Made by a program: the position numbers and the translations under genes. This document shows positions 9,641 to 18,230 of a stretch of 64,000 bases of DNA, piece by piece; within the stretch, counting starts at the first letter, position 1, and each line of letters starts with the position of its first letter. The DNA is from Natronosalvus caseinilyticus (GTDB lineage Archaea > Halobacteriota > Halobacteria > Halobacteriales > Natrialbaceae). The stretch spans positions 1,364,001 through 1,428,000 of the forward strand of contig NZ_CP071596.1 in the NCBI RefSeq assembly GCF_017357105.1. Reading direction: 5' to 3'. The notes beneath the pieces were generated by a model. It was not told the DNA's origin. It did not search any database and worked only from the letters and a program-made list of their open reading frames with translations.

Positions 9641-10483
9641 ATGTCGTCAGAAGCCGAAACGGGACTGCTCGGTCGGCTAAAGGCGACAATTCCATCCATC
9701 TCGAGTGGCTTCCATTGGCACGTCCTTACTCGTATAAAGCAAATCGTGCTCCCGCTCGTAGTTATTAGCGTTGTTTGGCATGTCGGGGCACTTCTGATAA
9801 ACGACCCGGCGCAACTCCCGAGTCCTGTGGCCACCGTGATGCAAACGTACGAAATACTCACGACCCCCGACTTCCGTGAGTTGACCGTGTTCGATCACCT
9901 CCAGTTAACGCTCCGGCGTGCACTCCTTTCAAGTACGGTCGCTATCGTCCTCGCTGTTGTTGGCGGGGTCTTGATGTCTACGAACGCGGTCGTGGAAGAC
10001 GCCGTGAGCAGCTGGTTGCCGTTCTGGATGACCACGCCGACTGTCGTGATCATCCTCCTCGCGATGGTATGGTTCAACTTTAGCGAGACGGCGGTTTACT
10101 TTGCGGTCATCGTTGCTTCCACCCCCTTCGGGACGGTGAATATGTGGGAAGGAGCGAAGGACGTCGACGTAAAACTGTTGACGATGGCAAACGCATATGA
10201 TGCAAGTACTGCGAGCGTGTGGCGTCACATCTATCTTCCCCACCTCCTCCCGTATCTCTTTGGCAGCTACCGCTACATCCTCGGAATGGTGTGGAAAATC
10301 GTTGTACTGGCGGAGGTATTCGGACTGTCTGTTGGTATCGGCGCGATGTTTCGGTACTACTTTCAGCAGGGAGAGCTCATCATGGTGCTGGCGTACCTCA
10401 TCCCCTTCATTGTCGTCGTCCTGACGATCGAATATGGCGTGTTGAAGCCACTAGAAACGCGCCTGTTCAGGTGGCGAGGCTAG
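9641..10483 (+). CDS. ABC transporter permease (SsuC/TauC type), second
   Basis: 280 residues, starting one base after the ATPase stop. Five to six membrane segments and an EAA loop (MANAYDASTASVWRHIYLPH) are clear. The sequence is only distantly similar to the first permease of the operon, so this is not a recent duplication. It ends the operon and converges with the metallo-beta-lactamase gene. Confidence 0.9.
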   Translation: MSSEAETGLLGRLKATIPSISSGFHWHVLTRIKQIVLPLVVISVVWHVGALLINDPAQLPSPVATVMQTYEILTTPDFRELTVFDHLQLTLRRALLSSTVAIVLAVVGGVLMSTNAVVEDAVSSWLPFWMTTPTVVIILLAMVWFNFSETAVYFAVIVASTPFGTVNMWEGAKDVDVKLLTMANAYDASTASVWRHIYLPHLLPYLFGSYRYILGMVWKIVVLAEVFGLSVGIGAMFRYYFQQGELIMVLAYLIPFIVVVLTIEYGVLKPLETRLFRWRG

Positions 10484-10521
10484 TTTTCACTCCTCCAGCA
10501 GCACGTTGGAATCGCTTCGAA

Positions 10522-11199
10522 TTATATGTCGGTGCCGAAGTTGTGGTAAACGCGTAGGATGTCCGCTTCAGTGACGTCTGCAGGACCACCGTGGTGACAG
10601 AGAACCATCTCTACATCGAGATCAATGAGACGGCCGATTGAGTTACGGGCTTCCTCGAGGTCGGGTGTCATGGCGCGATTCGGTCCTGAGAACCCACCCT
10701 CATTGTACAGAAGATCGCCCGCGATGAGGAGGCCACGTTCTTCAACATAGAAGACGAGGTGTCCGGGTGCGTGTCCGGGTGTGAAGAGGGCTTTCACCGG
10801 CCCGGCTTGAGTATGAAAGCGCATTCCATCAGTGAGTTCTATATCGACGGGGACGCCGGGATACGGTTCCTTGGGTCGTTTCAGCATCTTTACCTCGCCG
10901 CTCACGTACGGGGCGGCGTATTCGTGGGCAAGTATCTCGGCGTCCGTCCGTGTGGCGACCGGGGCGAGACACCCGAGGTGATCGTAGTCCTGATGAGTCA
11001 GGACGATTTTGTCGACGTCGTCGAATGTGAACCCGTCCTGGGCGAGTGCCTCCTCGAGTACGTCTTCATCGTCTGGGCCTCCAACGTCGAACAGGATCAA
11101 GCCGCGACGTGTCTCCACCCCAGTGAGATAGAACGTTCGTTCGTTACCGAAGTATGTCGTCTCTACCGGGAATACGTAGACGTGGTCACTGATCTCCAT
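10522..11199 (-). CDS. metallo-beta-lactamase fold hydrolase
   Basis: 225 residues. The zinc motif is THQDYDHLG; further ligands are His in FTPGHAPGHLVFY, Asp in LLIAGDLLY, and His in VLCHHGGPADV. These enzymes hydrolyse thioesters, lactones or other esters; the context of hydroxyacid dehydrogenase and aldolase would suit a lactonase or thioesterase, but this is inference. It is convergent with the transporter operon, with 38 bp between stops. The start at 11199 (MEISDHVYVFPVETTYFG) matches family N-termini. Confidence 0.88.
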   Translation of the reverse strand: MEISDHVYVFPVETTYFGNERTFYLTGVETRRGLILFDVGGPDDEDVLEEALAQDGFTFDDVDKIVLTHQDYDHLGCLAPVATRTDAEILAHEYAAPYVSGEVKMLKRPKEPYPGVPVDIELTDGMRFHTQAGPVKALFTPGHAPGHLVFYVEERGLLIAGDLLYNEGGFSGPNRAMTPDLEEARNSIGRLIDLDVEMVLCHHGGPADVTEADILRVYHNFGTDI

Positions 11200-11269
11200 A
11201 GTGAAGTCATTGACTCAGTCCCCTTAATGGTATTGTCAGTGGCAGTTGCTGTGCTAGTTTCACTCTACT

Positions 11270-11960
11270 GATACTGTCCAGTTTAGCACCTCCGTCGATG
11301 TCTGTCCGTTGAGTGGCTGGTATAATCATCCCGCAAATATTATTGTCTTAAATATACAATATCCTCTCCGACATTCGTCCGATCGATCACCCACGAGTTG
11401 TGGAAGCGCTTAATCCGTATCTTCAATGTATGAAACACTTTTCGATGAGATTTTCGCTTGACGTAGTCAAGGTGACTGCTCAAGCCTAATCCAGAGGAGG
11501 CAGTCATATATCCGTAGCCATCGACGAGAAAGACCGTGCTGGAAAGTTCGTACTTCTCGGCAAATCGGTTCAGGAACGCAGCGATTGAATCGGTGGCTTG
11601 TCGTCCAAAGACTGCGACTTCGAGGTGCAACCGAGAGTCGAGATAAATTGCATAATACGTCCAAGATCAGTTGCCGTTGATCTTGACAGCGTTCTCATCA
11701 ACCGCGACCCGCGAGGGCTTTGCCCTCGGCGGGCCTAGAACGCTGTCAGTCGATGCACCCACTGCCATATGGCCTGATGAGACCGTTCAACATCGAGAAT
11801 GTGAAGAATTGCTTGTGCTCTCGAATCGAATATCCGGTCGCCTGGAGATATATGGGAAACGCCCTGGCGCAATCGCCGTCCGCTTACGCTCCCAACCTTC
11901 ATCAAATTCCACTGCGTACAACTCGTTGAGAAGGTCTGTGTGATTTAATCCAAATCACCT
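11270..11960 (-). pseudogene. decayed IS6-like transposase
   Basis: The minus strand carries in order NELYAVEFDEGWERKRTAIA, DIRFESTSNSSHSRC, TVSSGHMAVGASTDSV, SRVAVDENAVKINGN, then after a stop WTYYAIYLDSRLHLEVAVFG, RFAEKYELSSTVFLVDGYGY, LGLSSHLDYV, FHTLKIRIKRFHNSWV and, after another shift, YQPLNGQTSTEVLN. This is the full order of a haloarchaeal DDE transposase, with several stops and frameshifts and a missing stretch near 11.7 kb. It cannot encode an active protein. Confidence 0.72.
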
Positions 11961-12057
11961 CCACGACCTGCTCACTCCTCAGACTGGCCAATAGACGGTG
12001 CCGTGTTAATCTACATGTTCAAAATAATCAAATTCCAAACAGAAACTCAGATCACGC

Positions 12058-12150
12058 AGTCGGTAGAAACACGGTGACGGAGAACTTGTGTTTCTCAGTC
12101 AATTGATACAGGAATGTGGCGGCTGGTTGGTGCTTCGCCGTCCTCAAAAC
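12058..12150 (-). pseudogene. short transposase fragment
   Basis: The minus strand reads VLRTAKHQPAATFLYQLTEK then HKFSVTVFLPTA and a stop. This matches the middle of the same DDE transposase family as the 11.3 kb relic (FL.RLTEKH....FLVD), with the DDE Asp lost. It is a separate fragment, since the larger relic already holds this segment. Confidence 0.5.
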
Positions 12151-12240
12151 ACGTTACATAATGGACCGCACGAGCGCTTGCTCACGAGTCAGTCGACGTG
12201 CATCGAAATACTTCGTGAGATCGCTCTCGAGCCAAAGTAG

Positions 12241-13440
12241 CTACTTGTCTCGGGGAAAGACGAGCCGTCGTAACCGTTTCCAAAGCGGGGGAGTGAGCGT
12301 AGAATCCGACTTATCGATTTTTCCCGTAGAGATACTAGTTTTCCTCGTGTCTTCTCTGTCTTCGATGGCCACCTTCAACTCACTAATGCGCTGGTTCTTT
12401 TCCTCGAGCGTCTCCTCAAGGTTTCTCACTCGTTTTTCCAGAATCTCATTTTTCCGCACATAATAATACCTCTCTCGATCGTTCTCCCTCCTCACTCTTG
12501 CCGGCTCAGACGTGCTTCTCGGTCTACCCTTTGCAGTCGCTTCCTCAGAGGCACTTGGCTCATAGTACTCGGTCGTATGTTCGACGGCACGCTCGAGCGT
12601 CCGTTCACCGTACGTTGCGCCATCTCCATAGTGGACGGCATCCCATTTCGGCCGAATGAGTCCCGATTGACGAAACAGTCGATCCATCTGGTTCTGATTG
12701 CCGCCAGTCCAGAACGCCAGCAAACAACAGAGGGCTATATCTGCCTCTGAGTGGCTATCGTACCCGACAGTCGATCCGTTCCAGAGTCGCTCAAACTTCT
12801 CGCTATTCGAGGCCGCTCGAGCTCTTTCGAGTAACTCCTCATCTGATAGCGTGGGATATGCTCTCGTCTTCTCAGTCCTCGTTCTCGAGTTTTCATCTTC
12901 ATTCGAATCCTGTTCAATATACTCACGATGGATCTCTTCGAGGTCTGTTTGTCGGCGTTCGATCTCTGAGGGTAAGCCAGGAACGCGATCCCCAGTGACG
13001 GTGAAATACCGAGCGTGGTCATAGAGTTCGACCTGTCCACGCCTGTTTCGGCCACTGGGTAACGTGCCCTCGATGAGAACATGATATCCCGTTCCCGATG
13101 GAGAGACTTCGGTATACGAATCGAGTTGTTGTACAATCGATTTGATCTCGGTATCCGGGCGTCCCGTTTCGGGGTCGCGACAGTCGTCAAGGTCGATACC
13201 GACAAACGGGTCTGAAGCAGTGAACACGAAGCCGATACCATCTGCTGTTCCCGATTGTGAATACGCGAGTGCGCTGTCGAAATCGCTCCACGTCGTGTCG
13301 TCCGTCGATGAGGCAAACGAACCAGTTTTTGGGTTGATCGGAACCTTCGTGGATTTCCCATTACGTTCTTCGCTTCGCCAACAGAGCCACTGATCTCGTT
13401 CTCGCAGTTGCTCTGGGATGGTTTCTTCATACATTGTCAT
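12241..13440 (-). CDS. primase-like protein (NrS-1 polymerase-like)
   Basis: 399 residues. The N-terminal half resembles the primase-polymerase domain of phage NrS-1-type replication proteins: QWLCWRSEERNGKSTKVPIN, then the metal pair in FVGIDLDDCRDPETGR, then PSGTGYHVLIEGTLPSGRNR and YDHARYFTVTGDRVPG. A second conserved block (ADIALCCLLAFWTGGNQNQM, then LERAVEHTTEYY) matches the helical domain of that family. Residues 330-370 form a probable coiled coil. The ATG at 13440 overlaps the upstream VirB4 stop as ATGA, so it is the last gene of the conjugation-like operon and probably primes transferred or replicating DNA. Confidence 0.75.
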   Translation of the reverse strand: MTMYEETIPEQLRERDQWLCWRSEERNGKSTKVPINPKTGSFASSTDDTTWSDFDSALAYSQSGTADGIGFVFTASDPFVGIDLDDCRDPETGRPDTEIKSIVQQLDSYTEVSPSGTGYHVLIEGTLPSGRNRRGQVELYDHARYFTVTGDRVPGLPSEIERRQTDLEEIHREYIEQDSNEDENSRTRTEKTRAYPTLSDEELLERARAASNSEKFERLWNGSTVGYDSHSEADIALCCLLAFWTGGNQNQMDRLFRQSGLIRPKWDAVHYGDGATYGERTLERAVEHTTEYYEPSASEEATAKGRPRSTSEPARVRRENDRERYYYVRKNEILEKRVRNLEETLEEKNQRISELKVAIEDREDTRKTSISTGKIDKSDSTLTPPLWKRLRRLVFPRDK

Positions 13441-15575
13441 CAGTCGGAGATGGCCTTGTCTCGCTGACCGTCACCCGTGGTGCGGTCAGCACCAAACCCC
13501 ACGTCGGGTTCGTCTTTGCTTGGAAGGTCGCGTCGAGAGTGTGTCTTCGGGTCGAAATCGATCACAGTCGCCTCGTTCTCCATCGCTCGGACTTCGATGC
13601 CACGCCACTCTCCGTCGACGCCGACGAGTGCCTCGGAGTAACCCGTTCGCTCATTCCCTGGGACGGCTTCCTGAACGAAGCGCATCTGTGCTGTATTGAG
13701 GCCGAATTCCTCTGCCCACGCACGGTCCATGCCGTCGAGATGGTGGAATTGCTTGATCGCACACTGGTCGATGATCGCCTCCGACTCGGGATGCTGGAAG
13801 AACTCGTCGACGGTCTGGGTGACGAGTCGAATAGACAGATTGTGGTGGCGATGGTGGCGAAAGACCACCTCGAGATACTCGAGACTCGCCGCATCCTGCA
13901 TGATGTATCGCGCTTCGTCGATGACGAAGACGACCTCTTTCTCGGTCTCTTTGGCGCGCTCGTATACGAGCGAGATCAGTAACTGCATGATGAGGCTCGT
14001 ACTGCCACCGAGACTGCCCTCCTGTTGGGCGAGGTCGAGGTAGATCACCTTCTCATCACGAATATCGAACTCCGTCTTGCGACCCAGATTCTCATACCGG
14101 CCCTCCTGGGAAAATGGTCGCAATTGATCGATGAGCCACGTCGCATCGGACTCGATCTTGCCTGCTTCTGCAGCCGTCCGAACGACATACTCCGATGGAT
14201 TCTCGACCATCTCCTCGAGGATATCGAGCACGTTACGCATCGTTGGACTCTCGTTGTGGTGGGTCGCAATGTCGTCGGTGATACCGTTTCGAGTGTACGC
14301 TCGTTCAAGCGCTGTCTCGAGTGTTGTCCGTCGGTCGTCGAGGCTGATCCCGCGAAGAGCGAAGTAATTCGAGAGAAAGCTCATCACGCTATCGAGCTTT
14401 TCGCGATACGGACTGGCGTCTTCGCCCATCGCCCGCTGGACGCGTTCCGGCGTTGGCTTGATCTCGAGTGGATTGAGTCCCATCTCTCCGCCGATCGTGA
14501 TTCGTTCGCCACCGAGGGCGTCGGCGACGCCAGCCCAGTTATTCAACGGCTCGAGGATGATGCCGATGCGATCCTCGCTCTGCTCGATCGAGCGGATGAA
14601 GTTCTGTTTCGAGCCAAACGATTTCCCGGAGCCAGGATCGCCGATTGTAAACATGGCATAGCCATTTTCACGGGCGAACGGGTCGATCACGACCGGACTT
14701 TGATTCTTCCAGTGAGCGCCGAATTCGACGCCGCCGTCTTCGAGGATCGTGGCCGAATGTATCGACGCGAAGAGAGCTCCTACGGCTCCGCCTAATGCCG
14801 TTGCTTCACGACCGAAGGGATTCGGTCCGACTGGGGCGGCCGCCCGTAGTGCTAGGTCCTGCTTGCAGATGGCCGTCTTCGGCGAGAGTCCGGCCGGATC
14901 TTCACGGAGTCGGCTCCGAACGGTTCGAACACTTTCTCGAAGTTCATCACGCGTTTGGGCGCGGATCGTGATGAACATACCCTGGCTGAAGACACGGCTT
15001 CCGCTCTCGACGCTCTTGTACGTCGATATGGCTTCGGCTGCTCGTTCCTGTAAGTACGCACCACGGACGTTTCGTTCGAGGTCGGCATCTGCTTGCAAAT
15101 CGTCTGCGGCTCGCTGTAATTCGTCTCGAGCTTGCACCTGATTTTTGGGTGTGAGGTGTATCGTGAGATCGAATTCGACGTCGGTCAGTTCGAAGAGTTC
15201 GTTCAGATAGCCGTCTTTGGGATAATCCGGATAGTCTGCAACGTAGAGCGTTGATGTCCATTGCTCACCGACTCGTGCCGTCCGTGTCCCCCATTCAATT
15301 GCCTCGGGAGCGATGAGGTTTTGGTGCCGGTGAGCTACCTCGTCGAGAACCGTACGCTCATCCTGGGCCGCTTCGATCGTTGCCTGCTCGAGAAGGTCGC
15401 CCAGTTCGACCTCGTTGACTTCCTCTGTGTGCCACCGATCCCAGCCACTCCTTACCAGAAGTGTACCCACAACGGTGAGCCCCAGATACAGGACGAGTCC
15501 TTCCTGTGTTGCGGGGTCGGGCAGTGTCTGTGCTACGTATCCGATGAGAGCGAATCGGATCGATCCGTCGCTCAT
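13440..15575 (-). CDS. VirB4/TraC-like conjugation ATPase
   Basis: 711 residues. One N-terminal hydrophobic segment (about 6-41) is followed by a VirB4-type middle domain and a RecA-like motor: Walker A TIGDPGSGKSFGSKQNF near residue 315 and Walker B VVFVIDEARYIM near 550, then VTQTVDEFFQHPESEAI. VirB4 proteins power pilus assembly and substrate transfer in type IV secretion. Its start overlaps the stop of the preceding gene by ATGA, and its stop overlaps the primase-like start in the same way, so the three genes are translationally coupled. Confidence 0.85.
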   Translation of the reverse strand: MSDGSIRFALIGYVAQTLPDPATQEGLVLYLGLTVVGTLLVRSGWDRWHTEEVNEVELGDLLEQATIEAAQDERTVLDEVAHRHQNLIAPEAIEWGTRTARVGEQWTSTLYVADYPDYPKDGYLNELFELTDVEFDLTIHLTPKNQVQARDELQRAADDLQADADLERNVRGAYLQERAAEAISTYKSVESGSRVFSQGMFITIRAQTRDELRESVRTVRSRLREDPAGLSPKTAICKQDLALRAAAPVGPNPFGREATALGGAVGALFASIHSATILEDGGVEFGAHWKNQSPVVIDPFARENGYAMFTIGDPGSGKSFGSKQNFIRSIEQSEDRIGIILEPLNNWAGVADALGGERITIGGEMGLNPLEIKPTPERVQRAMGEDASPYREKLDSVMSFLSNYFALRGISLDDRRTTLETALERAYTRNGITDDIATHHNESPTMRNVLDILEEMVENPSEYVVRTAAEAGKIESDATWLIDQLRPFSQEGRYENLGRKTEFDIRDEKVIYLDLAQQEGSLGGSTSLIMQLLISLVYERAKETEKEVVFVIDEARYIMQDAASLEYLEVVFRHHRHHNLSIRLVTQTVDEFFQHPESEAIIDQCAIKQFHHLDGMDRAWAEEFGLNTAQMRFVQEAVPGNERTGYSEALVGVDGEWRGIEVRAMENEATVIDFDPKTHSRRDLPSKDEPDVGFGADRTTGDGQRDKAISD

Positions 15576-16672
15576 TCGCCTCGCCTCTCTCGGTTGTCGA
15601 TCACTGGCTGTTCACGCATCGCGTTCTCCGGAGTGTCGTATTCGTGTTCTTCGCCGTTCCAGAAGTCCATCGCGAGGAGGAACATTTCAACCGTGCTCAG
15701 CGGGCAAACAGACCACCCTGGCGCTTTTTGCACGAACTCGGTCTGGACCGCTCGCCGCCGCGTCTCGAGTTTCTCGAACATCGCTGCTCGTAACTCGCCA
15801 TCGCTCATGTTCGCTCGTCGAGTCACGAACGGATTGAACAGAAAGCCGATCACTGGAAACGAGGTCAGTTTCTCCGCTGGTGAACGCTCGTCTTGATAGC
15901 GATCGTAGACCTCGAGTGGAGCGACTTCAACGCCGATGAAGTACCGGAGCTGCGTAGTCCCCGACAGCTCTCGCGGTCGCTTCTCACGATACTCCTCGAG
16001 CAACACCTCGAAAACCGGGTTGTTCTTGACGTCTTCGTCTAAGAGCCGATCATTGATCCGGTCGATCAGGCGCTCGACGGGAAACGCCCGGGTCGTCGCG
16101 TGAAAGGTGAGTTTGAAATCGAGCTCACGATTTGCGAACTCTTCGCCGAGGCGCTGAATGTGTGCCCAGTCACCGGACATCGCGAAGTCCATGTTGCCAG
16201 CATCGATCTCGAGGATTGCCTCCATCGTGCCATCGGTTCGTTCGATCGCTCCAGCACCCGGCCAGGCGCGGGCAATCGAGGTGAGGTCCTGGGTGGACTC
16301 ATCGGGTTTGAACGGCGTGTAGTTGATCAGGCCGCCCTCGGTGGTTGGCTCGTCGGAGTCTCGACCGGCTTCGCCACTGTAGGTGAATCGCGGCCGTTTG
16401 CCGTAGTAGCGATAGACGTCTCCGAGCCATACGGTCGCGGGGAGATGACCCGGTGAGGCATAAACGATTGCGCCACCGAGGGTAACTCCAAGTAAGACGA
16501 ACGGAAGAATCGCCCCATCGAGCCCCGTCAAGCCTCCAAAGAGAAGACCTGCAATCGGGAAGCCAACCAGGACGTAGACGTCCCCTTCATCGATATTCAA
16601 CAGTAGGATGCGACTCTCTTCGCCGAATTTATCCATAATACGCCGACTCGCGGCGTCGTGTTCTCGCGTCAT
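15572..16672 (-). CDS. VirB3/VirB4 N-terminal-like membrane protein
   Basis: 366 residues. Two adjacent membrane segments (about 30-70: VYVLVGFPIAGLLFGG and LPFVLLGVTLGGAIVYA) resemble the PrgI/VirB3 type, and the rest (LTSIARAWPGAGAIERTDGT, FKLTFHATTRAFPVERLIDR, a C-terminal hydrophobic turn) looks like the N-terminal domain of VirB4 without a motor. It probably anchors the VirB4 ATPase encoded next. A tnpB element sits immediately upstream of its ATG and separates it from the VirB6-like gene. Confidence 0.65.
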   Translation of the reverse strand: MTREHDAASRRIMDKFGEESRILLLNIDEGDVYVLVGFPIAGLLFGGLTGLDGAILPFVLLGVTLGGAIVYASPGHLPATVWLGDVYRYYGKRPRFTYSGEAGRDSDEPTTEGGLINYTPFKPDESTQDLTSIARAWPGAGAIERTDGTMEAILEIDAGNMDFAMSGDWAHIQRLGEEFANRELDFKLTFHATTRAFPVERLIDRINDRLLDEDVKNNPVFEVLLEEYREKRPRELSGTTQLRYFIGVEVAPLEVYDRYQDERSPAEKLTSFPVIGFLFNPFVTRRANMSDGELRAAMFEKLETRRRAVQTEFVQKAPGWSVCPLSTVEMFLLAMDFWNGEEHEYDTPENAMREQPVIDNRERRGE

Positions 16673-16742
16673 CTTGCAGTAGCGAGGAAACCTCGTGCTT
16701 TAGCACGGGGAGGAATCGCGTTCGTTCGTGTCTCGACTCGCC

Positions 16743-16877
16743 CTACAACGGCCCCTCGGTGTCTAACGACTTCGCACCTTGGAGCAACATCCCTTTCCAG
16801 GTGAGCCCGTGCGCGTCTTTGATCTCGCTTAGGCGATCGTACTCTTCTTGATCTACTTCGATGTTCAAGTTGGGCAT
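16743..16877 (-). CDS. small conserved companion of haloarchaeal tnpB
   Basis: 44 residues, starting MPNLNIEVDQEEYDRLSEIK and ending LQGAKSLDTEGPL. Similar short proteins (PNLNIEVDEEEYERLKEIKD type) are common upstream and opposite tnpB in haloarchaeal IS1341-type elements. The N-terminal strand followed by two helices recalls a ribbon-helix-helix DNA-binding protein. It is transcribed divergently from tnpB with 58 bp between starts, so it could regulate tnpB; the role is not known to me. Confidence 0.7.
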   Translation of the reverse strand: MPNLNIEVDQEEYDRLSEIKDAHGLTWKGMLLQGAKSLDTEGPL

Positions 16878-16935
16878 CTACATGCATGGTTAGTTTTTCG
16901 TTATCTTTAACTATTACGCTATCGTACTCGTAGTT

Positions 16936-18168
16936 GTGACGGCGACCGCCACCAAAACGCTCGAATCTACCCTTGCTCCGCCCACTACGGGCAAAGAACA
17001 ACGGCTTCGGCGAACCGTGGCGACCTACCGACGCGCCCTCTCGGACGCCTTTGAGAGTGGCGCAGACACGCAAACAGCAGTCAACGATGTCGTCACGCCG
17101 TACACGCTCACGTCCTACGCCAAGGACGCGCTCAAGAACTACGTCCCGAAGCTTCGACGGACGTACAACACGTCGGATCTCAAGGACGACCACCCGATTC
17201 GATTCACTAACCGGGGCTTTCGAATCGACCACTCCGTCAACAGAACGCACGAATTCTGTTGGCGCGTTCCACAGGCCGGGCGTGGGAACGCCTTCTGGAT
17301 TCCGCTCCGGATCAACCCCGAACAGGAATCGCTTTGGTTCGGCCTGATCGACGGCGACGTGACGGTTGGTGAGTTCCGACTTCAAGAGCACCGAACGAAC
17401 TGGGTGCTTCACGTCACCGTCGAATACGAGATCGCCGAACCGGAGACGCCGGACGACCCGACCTACATCGGGTTCGACCTCGGTGAATCGAAGTTGCTGA
17501 CGGGCTGTGCCCTTCAGCGCGACACTCCGACCCGGCCGTTGATCATTGACGGTAAGCGAGCGCGGGCACTCCGCAAGGAGATGTTCACGACTCTGAAACG
17601 ACTTCAGGAACGTGACGCTGACTGGCGGGTGGACGAACGTTTCGACCACTACCAGAACGCCCTCACCGACATCGTTGAGAAGGCGTCCCGAGAAGCCGTC
17701 GAGTACGCCGAGTCCTTCGACGACCCCGTGATCGTTATGGAGGACTTGTCGTACATCCGTGAGAACTTGGATTACGGGAAGTACATGAACCGACGACTTC
17801 ACGCGTGGGCGTTCGCTCGACTCACCGACCGGATCGGGGACAAGGCTCTCGAAGCCGGTATTCCGGTCGAGATCGTGAACCCGCGCTACACGTCCCAGAC
17901 GTGCCACGCTTGCGGACATATCGGTCGTCGTGGATCGCAAGCCGAGTTCAAGTGTACGAACGTAGAGTGTCACGTTTCGACGTTTCAGGCGGATATCAAT
18001 GCGGCTGCGAATATCGCCGGTCGCGTAGATCCGTGGGGAGAGAGCGTTCCTTGGAAACCGGAACGCGATGACTCGCCACGGAATGGGAGCCGTTGTGACA
18101 CGGCCACAGGACACCGCACGCCGAGTCGGCAACCCCGACAGACGACGCTTGCGGCCTTCGAGTCCTGA
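16936..18168 (+). CDS. tnpB: TnpB, RNA-guided nuclease of the IS1341 group
   Basis: 410 residues from a GTG at 16936. The RuvC-like active site is complete: Asp in TYIGFDLGESKL, Glu in PVIVMEDLSYIRE, Asp in STFQADINAAANIAG. The zinc finger reads CHACGHIGRRGSQAEFKC with a second Cys pair following (CTNVEC). A helix-turn-helix-like N-terminal region precedes it. TnpB is a nuclease guided by a transposon-end RNA and favours retention of the element; it is not the transposase. Codon use is GC-richer than the flanking operon. Confidence 0.92.
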   Translation: MTATATKTLESTLAPPTTGKEQRLRRTVATYRRALSDAFESGADTQTAVNDVVTPYTLTSYAKDALKNYVPKLRRTYNTSDLKDDHPIRFTNRGFRIDHSVNRTHEFCWRVPQAGRGNAFWIPLRINPEQESLWFGLIDGDVTVGEFRLQEHRTNWVLHVTVEYEIAEPETPDDPTYIGFDLGESKLLTGCALQRDTPTRPLIIDGKRARALRKEMFTTLKRLQERDADWRVDERFDHYQNALTDIVEKASREAVEYAESFDDPVIVMEDLSYIRENLDYGKYMNRRLHAWAFARLTDRIGDKALEAGIPVEIVNPRYTSQTCHACGHIGRRGSQAEFKCTNVECHVSTFQADINAAANIAGRVDPWGESVPWKPERDDSPRNGSRCDTATGHRTPSRQPRQTTLAAFES

Positions 18169-18230
18169 AACCTCCGACGCGAGGCTTCCCTTGTAGGAAG
18201 CCCTGCCCTTTACGGCGGGCGAGGATGTCA
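18100..18230 (+). ncRNA. putative omega/reRNA at tnpB 3' end
   Basis: In IS605-group elements the guide RNA is made from the tnpB 3' end and right end, with the guide taken from flanking DNA. Here the segment contains a stem (GAGGCTTCCC...GGAAGCCC) and the terminal GGCGGGCGAGG. If active, the guide would be read from 18231 onward, inside the VirB6-like gene's stop region. Position and activity are inferred from the family. Confidence 0.45.

Larger units (their letters stand above)
16682..18230 (+). mobile_element. IS1341-type (IS200/IS605 group) element with tnpB only
   Basis: The left end begins near 16682 with GCGAGGAAACCTCGTG and a subterminal hairpin (CGTGCTTTAGCACG). The right end finishes at 18230 with GCGGGCGAGGATGTCA. 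It carries tnpB and the small opposite-strand companion gene but no tnpA, so it needs a transposase in trans. It lies between two genes of the secretion-like operon: removing it leaves TAG, nine bases, then ATG on the operon strand. Left-end bases are matched by the tnpB-less cassette at 31.7 kb. The first base is uncertain by a few nucleotides. Confidence 0.8.

Noticed and set aside
13434-14795. Open plus-strand frames opposite the VirB4 gene
   Set aside because: Antisense shadows of a gene with clear Walker motifs.
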